Below, piece by piece: positions 13,481 to 22,469 of a stretch of DNA of 64,000 bases. Source of the stretch: Chamaecyparis obtusa (Eukaryota > Streptophyta > Pinopsida > Cupressales > Cupressaceae); the NCBI GenBank assembly GCA_027943335.1, contig BSBK01001581.1, forward strand, positions 695,001-759,000, in the 5' to 3' direction. The position numbers were made by a program, and so were the translations under genes. Numbering within the stretch: position 1 is the stretch's first letter; the number at the start of each line of letters is the position of its first letter. The notes beneath the pieces are model-generated. The model saw nothing but the letters and a program-made list of their open reading frames with translations. It was not told where the DNA came from and did not search any database.

Positions 13481-13552
13481 AGGGTACTAGCTCAATGGAA
13501 GAGCACCTACTTTACAAGTAGGAAGATGATGGTTTGATTCCATCGTGTCCTA
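13481..13552 (+). tRNA. tRNA-Val(TAC)-like cloverleaf, organelle-type, possibly a pseudogene
   Basis: These 72 nt fold as a full cloverleaf. The acceptor stem AGGGTAC pairs with GTGTCCT (two G-T wobbles). The D arm is GCTC-AATGGAA-GAGC, the anticodon arm CCTAC-TTTACAA-GTAGG with anticodon TAC (Val), the variable loop AAGAT, and the T arm GATGG-TTTGATT-CCATC. The discriminator base is A; CCA is not encoded. The A box (TAGCTCAATGG) fits the Pol III consensus. The B box reads GGTTTGATTCC, with T in place of the near-invariant C, which would also break the G19-C56 contact. No T-run terminator follows. The form recalls plastid or mitochondrial tRNAs, so it may be an organelle-derived insertion. 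It abuts the foldback repeat at 13553. Confidence 0.6.
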
Positions 13553-13868
13553 ATATGACTAAATATATGATTAAATTAAAAATTAAATATATGACTAGAT
13601 AAATAATCAAATAAACGACCAAATAAAGAACCAAATAAATGATCAAATAAACAACTAAATAAATGACCAAATAAACGACTAAATATACGACCAAATAAAT
13701 GACTAAATAAACGACTAAATAAATGACCAAATCAATGACTAAAATAGTTTAGTCATAAATTTGGTCGTGAGATAAATGACTGACAATAAACTACTAATGG
13801 TCACGTGACCAAAATTAGTCATTTATCTACAATTTTTAGTAATTTATTTAGTCATATATTGTTGTTTT
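13553..13868. mobile_element. Foldback (MITE-like) element around a 12-bp repeat array
   Basis: The left end (AATATGACTAAATATATGA) and the reverse complement of the right end (AATATATGACTAAATAAAT, read at about 13843-13861) match, giving imperfect terminal inverted repeats. The centre right holds the perfect palindrome GGTCACGTGACC (13799-13810), flanked by ACTAAT (13793-13798) and ATTAGT (13814-13819). A further inverted pair, GATAAATGACT and AGTCATTTATC, surrounds it. No coding capacity. Nonautonomous DNA elements often look like this, but I could not identify a superfamily or a certain target duplication, so the borders are approximate. Confidence 0.5.
13585..13740. repeat. 12-bp minisatellite, 13 units
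   Basis: Thirteen head-to-tail 12-mers with consensus AAATAAAYGAYY fill 13585-13740 exactly. Units differ by one to three bases. The unit resembles the terminal motif of the surrounding foldback element (GACTAAATAAAT), so the array probably grew from one of its ends. It translates in reverse to a monotonous Val/Ile/Tyr/Leu peptide, which is not a gene. Confidence 0.9.
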
Positions 13869-13871
13869 TGT

Positions 13872-14487
13872 ACTAGTGGTTAGTAGGTTCTGTGAAGGAG
13901 GATATCTTGGAGGAGGAGGGAGAGAGACTAGTTAGAGATAGGGTAGATTGGGGACACTTCCTTTGTAGGGATAGATATGGTAGGGAAGTTTAGAAGGAGG
14001 ATCTGACAACCACGAGAGAGGCACCTACAGAGGCACCATCTATAGAGTCACTACAAGATCTGTTTTAGACAGTTAGAGGTCGCATCAAATAGCTACAGAT
14101 AGAGCTAGAGGCGACATGGATGCAAAGAGAAGTAGCAAAGGCTCATCTTGAAGATACAGACAAATAGATCTAGGAGCTAAAATCATGAAGATATTGATGA
14201 ATAAAGGAGTTGTAGACAACTCAAGATCAGTCTTAGCATGCTGCCACTTACCAAGGATCCTGGACAACATATTATTACGTATTGTACATTGGAACTATGC
14301 CCACAAGAGCTAGGTCACCTTCTTATTCACAATTTTCAGCTCAGTTAGAGGGTTCTATTTCTTCCCCTCCACTGAGAGTTGATACACCATCTCCTCCCAT
14401 CCTCATGATAGAGTTGAGGGTGGGAGCGAGTCTTGGTTCTCTTCTTTCCTATCTTTCCCCTTCTGAGTTGTACCATATTAGTTGATT
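13872..14487 (+). pseudogene. Decayed single-frame coding segment, family unknown
   Basis: One forward frame can be followed from just right of the foldback element to the TGA at 14483-14485. It has motifs such as GSVKEDILEEGERLVRDR, VDWGHFLCRDRYG and LQIELEATW, then a Ser/Pro-rich tail (SISSPPLRVDTPSPP) in the open part 14282-14485. There are about seven internal TAG and three TGA, no TAA, and no frameshift. The acidic and Gln-rich middle suggests a coiled coil. It could be the C-terminal part of a transposon-encoded or plant-specific protein. I do not recognise it. Confidence 0.4.
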
Positions 14488-15217
14488 GACATATCTTTAT
14501 GATGTACGTTTCCCATTTTTAATATTTGATGATGTTTATACTGACATTCATTTTTTATATCTCAATTGTTCTCATCATTGACTCACATATGAGATATATT
14601 TATTTGATGGCTTCATGTGTTTGTTGTCTCTTGTTATTGTTGATTATGAATGTCTTTTTGCTATCTATGAATATTTGTAAGTCCTTTATGACATTCTCAT
14701 GGATACATATACTAAACTTTTTGCTCATGGTTCTATTATTATGATGATGTGGTCTATAGATCTTTTAATATTGTTGTATATATAGCCATGTATGTATTTT
14801 AATTTATGCATTTTCCTTGCAGCATTATGGATGTCTTGTTCTTTCTTTACAATATGGTGATGATGATGATTTCATTCTTTTTCTCTTTGTATAATATCTA
14901 AAAATTTAGCACTTGGTTCACTTTATAGACCCAGGTGATGTGATTATGTATGATACTAATGCTTCCTTTTGTTGGTGATGCACTTAGCTTAGTTGATTGG
15001 TGTTTGATTAAGTCAAGGATGATGATTCATAGTTGATTGCTGAGGAGAGAACAAAGACCAGATTGGGCCTTAGATTGAAGATTATCTAGCTCAAATAATC
15101 CATGCAAAGCTAAAACTAAGGATGGAATCCTTGAATGAGATGCAATCTACGATACAAGTCACTAATCCCCTTTGCTTGTTAGTTTATCATCATTGAGAAT
15201 TTTGGGACATCGGAGTC
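14488..15217. other. Unassigned sequence, possibly the left end of element F
   Basis: No coding region is recognised. The sequence directly left of 15218 must be contiguous in origin with the sequence right of 25686, because element A split them. Since 25687 onward is the 3' noncoding region of old gypsy element F, the last few hundred bases here probably belong to F too. I could not find F's 3' LTR or its polypurine tract, so the boundary is unresolved. Confidence 0.35.
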
Positions 15218-15222
15218 AATAC
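15218..15222. repeat. Target-site duplication of A, left copy
   Basis: AATAC directly left of the LTR at 15223. It matches the right copy exactly, which proves these two LTRs belong to one insertion. Confidence 0.95.
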
Positions 15223-16151
15223 TGTGTGCTATAATTGTGTCACACTTCTATGAATCATTACATTCAAGAACACTCAAGAATGAGGTCTCAAAAATCGATC
15301 CATAGCTCCTTAGGCATGGAGTGCAAGGGTTTTAAGAATGCTCTCAGCTAGAGCTATTTAGACTATAACCTTGCTAGTAAATCATGCAATGAGAGATTTA
15401 ATGGAGACAAGGGCAAGAATGCCAATATCCTCAAAAATCAAGAATGAAAATGCAATGCAATGTTATGCTAGAAATGGAAATGCAAGCTAAGCTATGAAAA
15501 TGAAAGATGCAAGTATTACAAAGCTTCTTAGTTAAGCTAGATGAATTAATCTAAAGCATAAAGGAAATCTAAGCTAAGAATGTCATGAAAATGAAGCTAC
15601 TATGCAAGAAATGAAACTATGATAACATGTAGATGCAAAAGCCAAGAATGCTCCAAATCTTCAAAAGCTCCAAATGTACTTAGAAAACCTGCAGCATAAC
15701 ATTAGCATAAAAAGTTGAGGATCTAGAATGAAGAAGAGAGCTCTTCTTTTATAGGAAATGAGGAGAAATGGACCATAGAGATTAAGAGACAAAAGATTTA
15801 ATCAACGGTGGAGCTTAAAAAAGGAGCAATCTATGTGCACAAATATCCTCCAATAGGAAAATAAGAGTTGACTTTTGTGTCTATATGAGACAAAAAGTGT
15901 TTTTTCCCTTTTTATAAAATAAGAATAATATTTTATTTGTGCAACTTAAGATAAGAGAAAAAGTGGAGGCTTTTATTTATTTAAAAGGGGAGGAAATATT
16001 CCTTTTAAATAAATAAAAACTTAGGAATAAGATGGTTAGCCCATAGAAAATAATCGAATAAATGATAGATCTAGGATTTGATCAAGAATAAGCAATTGCC
16101 GATTTAGCAAAAGGGGCTAATAGTCTAGATGACCATTTTTAGGTGATTACA
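15223..16151 (-). repeat. 3' LTR of element A
   Basis: A 929-bp copy of the LTR with TG...CA ends. It holds a TATA-type box (TATAAAAG on the minus strand at 15746-15753). It is followed on the inside by the polypurine tract at 16152-16165, which identifies it as the 3' LTR of a minus-strand element. Confidence 0.95.
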
Positions 16152-16165
16152 TTTGCCTCTCTTTG
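16152..16165 (-). promoter_or_regulatory. Polypurine tract of A
   Basis: CAAAGAGAGGCAAA on the minus strand, touching the TGTAAT start of the 3' LTR; it primes plus-strand DNA synthesis. Elements C (38070-38084) and E (63841-63855) carry the same tract in slightly altered form. Confidence 0.85.
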
Positions 16166-18121
16166 ACTAATGTGAGATCGATTTGGGATCACATGCAGTC
16201 AAAGAATGAAGTTGAAATGTGAGATCGATTTGGAACCACAAAAAAACTTAGATCAGCCAAGAAGGCAAGCAGATAGCCAAGAAGGCAAGCGATAGTGTTC
16301 TGACTCCAAAGAATGAAGTGCAAAAAAATAGCAAATCCTGCATGGTCAACCTGGTAGCAACAGTACTGAACACTTAGGAAAGAGATAGCCAATAAGATAT
16401 GATGTGTCTGCCCCCTCGGGATCGAAAGTGAAATCAGGTAGAGGGAAAGCATAAGCAAGAGAGATATGATCAAATCACTAGAAATCATAATCGAAGAAAG
16501 AGAACAGAATAACCATCAAGCAATGAAGATATGCCCCACACATGGGACATGGGGCACGAACCTATCGGTCCCTCAACCCGTAAACACCATGGAGAGAGGA
16601 GTTGAACTTGAGATTTGAAAGTGAATGAAAGACTAGAAGTTTGAAAGAGATGGGGATGAAGAGGTGAATAATGCCCCAACAAAGATGGAAGGATCAGGCC
16701 TCAAAAGGTTAACCAATTGCACAGAAGAAGGAAAAATATGATTGGGATGATCAAGGTGAACTCGGAGTTCGGTTTTGATCCTGAAATGAATAGAAAATGA
16801 TGGGATATGAAAGACAAGAAGCGAAAGACATGATCGGGAAGAAGCAATAGGTGAATGCAGTTGATTAACAAGTCCATGAAAGATAAAAAGGAGAGTTCTC
16901 TCCATATGCAAGATGCAAAACTAAACTAACATGAACTTAAAAATGAAAGCTACATGAAAAGTGGTTTACTTGCAAGGTTACAAAGCCAATAGACATCTAA
17001 TATTCATCATTGAGCTTTATTGGTAGTGTCACAAGATCATACAATGCACACTAGCATAACTATGTGGATATGAATATGATCTTTATCAGATAGAAATGTG
17101 GAAATTCCACCTAGGCATCAAAGACATGTAGGTCAAGATGACTAGTGCAGTGAGATTACCTAAGTTTGATATAGCAAGATTATGCTCGCATCGAGACATA
17201 AGAAAGTCAAGATGACTATAAGCATGCACTTGTGAAACAGTCAAGGATAATACCTTGTAGGTCCATAGTGTCAAGTAAGACCAGCATAAATGCTCATGAC
17301 AGTTAGGACCAACAAAATATACCCACAAGCAGAAAAAGCAATAAAACATGTTTTCATTCCCTCAGTCTTCTAGCTATGCATCATCGAAAATGATCATAGG
17401 GGGAGAACACTCAGTAAAGAAATCATCATAGACAGCACACAAAGAAAATAAAGCCAAACAAGTCTCAGCGAGTCAAGTGCGTGTGTGTAGGTCATAGAGT
17501 CAAGCTTTGAGTATCGCATCTGCAAATGAGAAATATTGCATCATCTAGACTGTAGGTAGGATATCTGATAAGTGTTGAGAAACACTCGACGCAAGGGGAA
17601 GTGTTGAAAAACACTATTTGAACCAAGTTGCCCAAGAAACCCAGACGCACAAAGAGACCCAAGATAAGCTCAAAACAATAGATGACCCCTAGACTAAGAC
17701 AAGAATCAATTCCAGGCTAGGAGAGGCAAAGCGAGAAGTGGAGCGAATGAGCGCCACACAAGACTGATAGACATAGGTGCAGAGGGTCTCAAGCAGTGCC
17801 TGTTTCCAAGTTTTCACCACTTGATAGATTTATTGCAATTTTTTCAGGACTTTTTATAATTTTTTTTTGTATTTTTGCTACCAAGGCGCCTGTTTTCAGG
17901 TTTTCACCAAGGCACTTTTTCAATTTTTTTCAATTTTTTAAATTTTTTTGATTTTTTTGGTGAGACATCAAAGCGCCTATTGCTAGGTTTTCACTAGGAT
18001 GCTCATTTTTTCAGTACTTTTTATGCTTTTTAGGATTTTTTCAGCATCATATATGAATTTTTTTGGAATTTTTTCAGGATCATAAAGTATGTACAAAGAA
18101 TGCCTCAGACAGAAACGGGCA
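16166..18121 (-). other. 3' noncoding region of A
   Basis: About 2 kb between the pol remnant and the PPT with no reading frame I can support. Two perfect hairpins occur at 17571-17586 (AGTGTT-GAGA-AACACT) and 17600-17615 (AGTGTT-GAAA-AACACT), and three imperfect copies of a GCGCCTGTTTCCAGGTTTTC block at 17797-18000. A segment near 17080-17350 resembles the equivalent regions of F (about 25730-25860) and C (about 39560-39760), so the region is shared by the group. Confidence 0.6.
17797..18000 (-). repeat. Three-copy hairpin repeat after pol (A)
   Basis: Three imperfect copies at 17797-17820, 17881-17910 and 17968-18000, separated by T-rich spacers (A-rich on the element's sense strand). On that strand the core reads GGTGAAAACCTG, then a short loop, then CAGGCGCC; the CCTG/CAGG arms can pair. 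The same three-copy arrangement is found in F and C. Confidence 0.7.
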
Positions 18122-19729
18122 TCAAGAATCTACTTCCTCTGATGTAGAGAACTGATAGGCCCCAAGCCTAGATGCTGCAGCTATGACGATAGGAGGTCTC
18201 AACCAGTTTGACCAATAATAACCAGCCCTAAGCAATGTTTGAGCTAGCGGAGGATCGTTAGAATGTGATCCACATATGCCATCGTGGATTTCAGCTAGCA
18301 CTTTTTCTGACTCCTCTATTTCTAGACACTTAAGGAGAGTTGCGTCTAGACCCTTCTTATACAAGTCACCAGAGACAAAGGCAAAGTGTAAGGGATGGTG
18401 AGAAAAATGGCGTGGTGGATTTTCAGGAGGGATATGAGGTGGAAGGTAGGAGCGTAATTCGTCCACCAGGAACTTGAAGCGAAATTTATTCTTTTTCATT
18501 TGTAAGATGGATGTCGAAGTAATCAAGGCATTAACAACTTTGTTCTCAGCTCTAGGAATGGGTTGAAGTGTAACAGATATGAGATCATGCTTGAAGTAGT
18601 GCACCATTTCTTTGTAGAGAATCAGCTTGTCATCTTTTATTTGAGACTCATTATTTTTGAGCATATTTTTATTTTTACTTTTCTTAGGTTCGAATACCGC
18701 CACAATGTGGTTTTCGCCATCCGACAATTGCTCTTTTCTTTTGACTTGATGACTGTGATACTTGATTGCTAATTCAATCCTTTTTGTTGCTAGTTCGCTG
18801 GTGGAAGAAGTAATAGGTGTTGATGCGAGATAAAATGAAGTGACTGGTTCAATAGCATTTATGCGAGGGGTGTCATCTTTGGTAACAAGAGAGGTTGAGT
18901 CTATAAGGTAGGCTCCAGAAGTAGCTAGATCTAGATTTGTCATAGAAGGACCAACGTAGTCGACTAAGGCAATACGGGGAACAAACTCATCAGACCCGAC
19001 ACGAGACTCATCAACTATGTCGGGTGGGTTACAAGAGGTATGAACTACATCAACATCCATATCTGTCATGGAAGAATCTTTTGGAAAAGGCTTAAGATGC
19101 CGAGAAGTAGAGATACTCATGTCATTAGGTGAGAGATCATCTCTTTGTAGCAGTCGTGCAATGTTGCGACGTTGTCTATCATAGTACAATGATTCTTTAG
19201 GCACATAGGTTCTAGACATAGAGGCCTCAACTATATCATCAGTAGATATACATTCTTCTCCCCATAGAAGTGAAGTAGAAGGAAGATCATCTCCCATGTG
19301 AGCCATAGTGTGTAGCGGTGACTCATCTGTATCTGTGTTTGAATTACTGAGCATGGGAGTATTTTTGGAATAATCAAGGAAGGCATTTGCCGTACTACCC
19401 TCATCTTCTCTATAGATCCACTCTTGGACAACTTGTTCTTCTCTTTCTGCTTCTAAAGGAACGGATGAAGGAACAAAAGTATCAGAGATCATCATAGCAG
19501 AAGTGGAAGGCTTCATCTGATCAGAAGGTTTCCCATATGACCTGGGAGAAACAGGTATAGAAGCAAAGGAATATAGCATATATTCACCCATGCCAAGGCT
19601 CATCATTTTAAGTGTTTTCTTAGCAACAACTAGAGATGTACTAGGATCAATAGTAGGTTCATTGTGAGGGACAAATTTTTCAGCAACAACAAGAGCATTA
19701 ATAGCAATAGTATGGTCTCCATGAATCAC
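18122..19729 (-). CDS. 535-aa open pol remnant: linker, RNase H tail, integrase zinc finger, integrase C-terminus
   Basis: A completely open frame on the minus strand, in frame with the protease part upstream (one TAG, 19787-19789, plus codons between). Residues 1 to about 350 match the protease-RT linker of element C (acidic, Ser/Thr-rich; GENHIVAVFEP near 338). At about residue 360 it jumps straight to the tail of the second RNase H (DDKLILYKEMVHYF; IPRAENKVVNA). Near 485 is the start of the integrase zinc finger (HDGICGSHSN ... AGYYW), then near 510 it jumps to the integrase C-terminus (NWLRPPIV ... GAYQ). RT, both RNase H catalytic cores, the second zinc-finger cysteine pair and the DDE core are absent. 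Both deletions keep the frame. No enzymatic activity is expected. The shown start is the first Met after a stop, not necessarily the true start, because the ancestral polyprotein ran through. Confidence 0.85.
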   Translation of the reverse strand: MIHGDHTIAINALVVAEKFVPHNEPTIDPSTSLVVAKKTLKMMSLGMGEYMLYSFASIPVSPRSYGKPSDQMKPSTSAMMISDTFVPSSVPLEAEREEQVVQEWIYREDEGSTANAFLDYSKNTPMLSNSNTDTDESPLHTMAHMGDDLPSTSLLWGEECISTDDIVEASMSRTYVPKESLYYDRQRRNIARLLQRDDLSPNDMSISTSRHLKPFPKDSSMTDMDVDVVHTSCNPPDIVDESRVGSDEFVPRIALVDYVGPSMTNLDLATSGAYLIDSTSLVTKDDTPRINAIEPVTSFYLASTPITSSTSELATKRIELAIKYHSHQVKRKEQLSDGENHIVAVFEPKKSKNKNMLKNNESQIKDDKLILYKEMVHYFKHDLISVTLQPIPRAENKVVNALITSTSILQMKKNKFRFKFLVDELRSYLPPHIPPENPPRHFSHHPLHFAFVSGDLYKKGLDATLLKCLEIEESEKVLAEIHDGICGSHSNDPPLAQTLLRAGYYWSNWLRPPIVIAAASRLGAYQFSTSEEVDS

Positions 19730-21275
19730 AACTTCAGTGCCATTGTATGGAAATTTGACGCACTGATGATAAGTGGAAGGAACAGCCTACATGTCATGAA
19801 TCCAAGGATGACCCAAAAGAATGTTATATGCGAGTGGGATGTCCAATACTTGGAAGCTAATATCTTTTGTGATAGGGCCCACTCGGATAGGCAACGTGAC
19901 AAGACCTTTGGAAGATCTTTCCACTTCATCATAAGCTTTTATAGTAATCTTCTTCTTAGAATCCACAACAAATTCTGACAAACCCAACTATCGTATGACA
20001 TTGAAAGAAATAATATTTAACCCCGCACCATTGTCTATCAGGACTCGGCGGACTCGGGTATTGTAGACTAGAACTTCAATGTGTAAAGCTAGATTATGCG
20101 GGTGAGCAATAGATATGTCATCTTCTGCAGAAAAGGAGAGAGATAGCAGAGATGAAATGTGGTTGACCATAGCTTGGAATTGATCTGGATCAATGTCATT
20201 GGGAACACGTGTTGTACGTAGAGCCTCATCAAGAATCTCTCTATGCGAAGGGGATAACCGAAGCAAATCAAGGATAGATATCTGTGCTGGTGTCTTTTGT
20301 AAATGTTGGAAAAGATCATAGCTAGGGGTGGCTGAAGGAGCCGCTTGTTTGGAAGGCAAAGCTTGCTTGGGATTTTGCGCAGTTTTAAGGACAATCTTGG
20401 CTTGCCCCCTAGTAACAGCATTCAGTGTCTCACTTTGGGAAGATGAACTACCACGTATTTGCAAGACCAACTTTGGCTTACCATGATTGGTGTTATTATC
20501 ATCTTGAGATCTCACCATAAGAACATTTTCAACGGGCTCTACCATGTTGATCATAGGTGTATCGGAAGGATACGTGTAATTGATCTTAGCATCATGATTC
20601 TTCTTATGTGCTTGAGAAGTTTCCCCCTTATCATGCTTAGGTAGAGGATCTTTGAAAGCTGTGTGATCAAAATTTTTAGTTAAGCCATCAGTGGAGATTG
20701 TGCCATTCTCAATGAGGTCCTGAATATCATCCTTAAGCTTAAAACAATTGTCTGTCAGATGTCCCTTGTTTCTGTGATAATGGCAGTAATGACTCCACTA
20801 ATTAGGCCTATTTAGCGGATCCCAATTACTAGGTTTATCAAGAAGCGTAAGATATCCATTGTCAACCAAAGTCTTAAGGATCACATCGTAAGGTTCTGCC
20901 AACTTGGTATAGACTCGCTTTCGAAATGACTTCTTAGGCTTATCTGCATATTGAGGTTTAGGAGCACTGTGAGCATTGCCAGCTTCTTGTTGTTTTGTTG
21001 CATATATAGCATTAGAGAGATTGAAAGCAGACTCTTTAGCTTTAGGAGCATCAACAACCCCATCATTAACAACATACTTGTTCTTATTCCGAGGTTTGTT
21101 CTTGTCTTTGCCATTGCCTTTAGCATCTTTATTAATAACAATATCCCCTTTTCTTATAGCTACATCCTCCATTCGATATGCACTTTCAACCATGTCATGG
21201 AAGGAGGAGAACCGTTGCTTCCTTAGATCATAAAATAGCTCAGGCACAAGTGTTGACGAAAATATCAATCTTTTC
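19730..21275 (-). pseudogene. Element A: C-terminal Gag, zinc knuckle and aspartic protease
   Basis: Same frame as the 535-aa remnant. From high to low coordinates: the rest of the Gag capsid region (VPELFYDLRKQRFSSFHDM, then a Lys-rich linker), a zinc knuckle of the C-x2-H-x4-H-x4-C type (CHYHRNKGHLTDNC at about 20735-20790), a Ser/Gln-rich linker, then the protease with the active-site block VLIDNGAGLNII near 20000-20060 and the flap/ILLG region (LAYNILLGHPWIHDM) near 19790-19840. Family protease normally has D-S/T-G; here D-N-G, so it may be weak or dead. Stops are TAG at 20798-20800, 19988-19990 and 19787-19789, each fitting a former CAG. A frameshift near 21240-21275 separates it from the N-terminal Gag frame. 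Confidence 0.8.
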
Positions 21276-22469
21276 TCTTTCAGGTATCTGACGAGGATAC
21301 CTAGAATACAATGACCTCCAACATTGTAAGTAAGTTGCAAATGGCTCACGTTGATGTTGTCTTAAAGCACCAAGATCTATCATGGTGATAGGCTGTTGGA
21401 TATTGTATGAATAGTGTTGTGTGGAGCACATAGCTAACTCATCAAAAGTCTTAAGAGGTGGTGTCAATTTTGCAAACCATTCCAAAGCTTGTCCTCTTAA
21501 GCTTCGAGGGAATAATCATAGCAAAAATGTGTCTTCGTGAAGGAAGTCCATGCTAAGAGCATAAAAGTGACGCACATGGTCATGGGGATCACCATTTCTA
21601 TCATACTTGTCGTGTTTGGGAACCTCAATATCCCTAGGAAATGGGACCATGTATAGACTTTTATCAAAAGGAAGAGCACAAATTGATTCTACAAAAGAGA
21701 CCTTTGGAGGCTCTCTTTCTATTGCCATTTGGGTAAGGCGTTGATTTGTCCGACGCAGTTCTTCTTGAAGGACTTCCAATTCAGTTGGTACTCTTTGTTG
21801 GACAATTTGTCTGACATCATAGCCGGGAGGAAGCTTGTATCCTCTAGAAGTCATATATTGAAAATATTGATCGCCATTACGCTCCAAAAGCTTATGCATC
21901 ATTCGTTGGGAGACCACATCTTGTTCAAATCTCATAAGATCCTCACTAGAAATCTCATCATTAGCCTCTACCTCATGTTGAGAGGGAGGAGGCCTAGGAG
22001 GTGAAGAAGGCATAGCAAAAGTAGGTCTTGGAGGAGATTTTGGTGGCGTGTTGTTGCCATTGTTGCCATTGATAAAAAGAGGTCTACGCTCATGATTACT
22101 ATTCTCAGGTTGCTCATGAAATGTCTCTCTATAAGCCATGCACCTAGCAACATCCATCCTTTGTTGATTGTGTTCTTTGTCTAAGCGTGCTTGGTTATCC
22201 TTATGCTCAAAGTGTTCTTGCAAGCATTGAAATTTTTCTTGTTCAGTCAAAGTGAGTGAGACACTGTTCGTGTTTTTGGGGGTCTTGAATGCGGAAAAGA
22301 GGAAACCTCCTTTGTACCACGGGGTAGCCTTAGAATCCTCAGATTGTTTAGAACTAGAACTGTTGTTGCTAATGGGCGCTCATGAGCGTCTAGTTGGAGA
22401 AGGTAACTATGTATAATTGAACGGAGGATGACTCTCCTGCTCAAATTGAGACCGAGTTGTAACCGGCAT
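21240..22469 (-). pseudogene. Element A: N-terminal Gag
   Basis: The frame starts at ATG 22469-22467 (MPVTTRSQFEQESHPPF) and runs to about 21240. A Pro-rich stretch (NTPPKSPPRPTF, SSPPRPPPSQHE) is followed by a coiled-coil-like segment (VPTELEVLQEELRRTNQRL) and the retrotransposon Gag core (EVPKHDKYDRNGDPHDHV, LRGQALEWFAKL, HQREPFATYLQCWRSLYSRY). Gag packages element RNA into virus-like particles in the cytoplasm. Stops: TAG and TGA in the first 45 codons and TGA near 21514, all explained by CAG or CGA ancestors. The last coding part moves into another frame near 21240-21275. A 244-codon open stretch spans 21516-22250. Confidence 0.8.

Noticed and set aside
13512..13730. 72-codon minus-strand frame of Val/Ile/Tyr/Leu repeats, resembling a membrane protein
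   Set aside because: It is the translation of the 12-bp minisatellite; period 12 keeps any frame open.
13585..13740. CRISPR-like repeat array
   Set aside because: Units are contiguous with no spacers, and the setting is a plant genome.
14488..15217. Left LTR of element F
   Set aside because: I searched for the group's PPT and the TGTAAT start and found neither, so no LTR is claimed.
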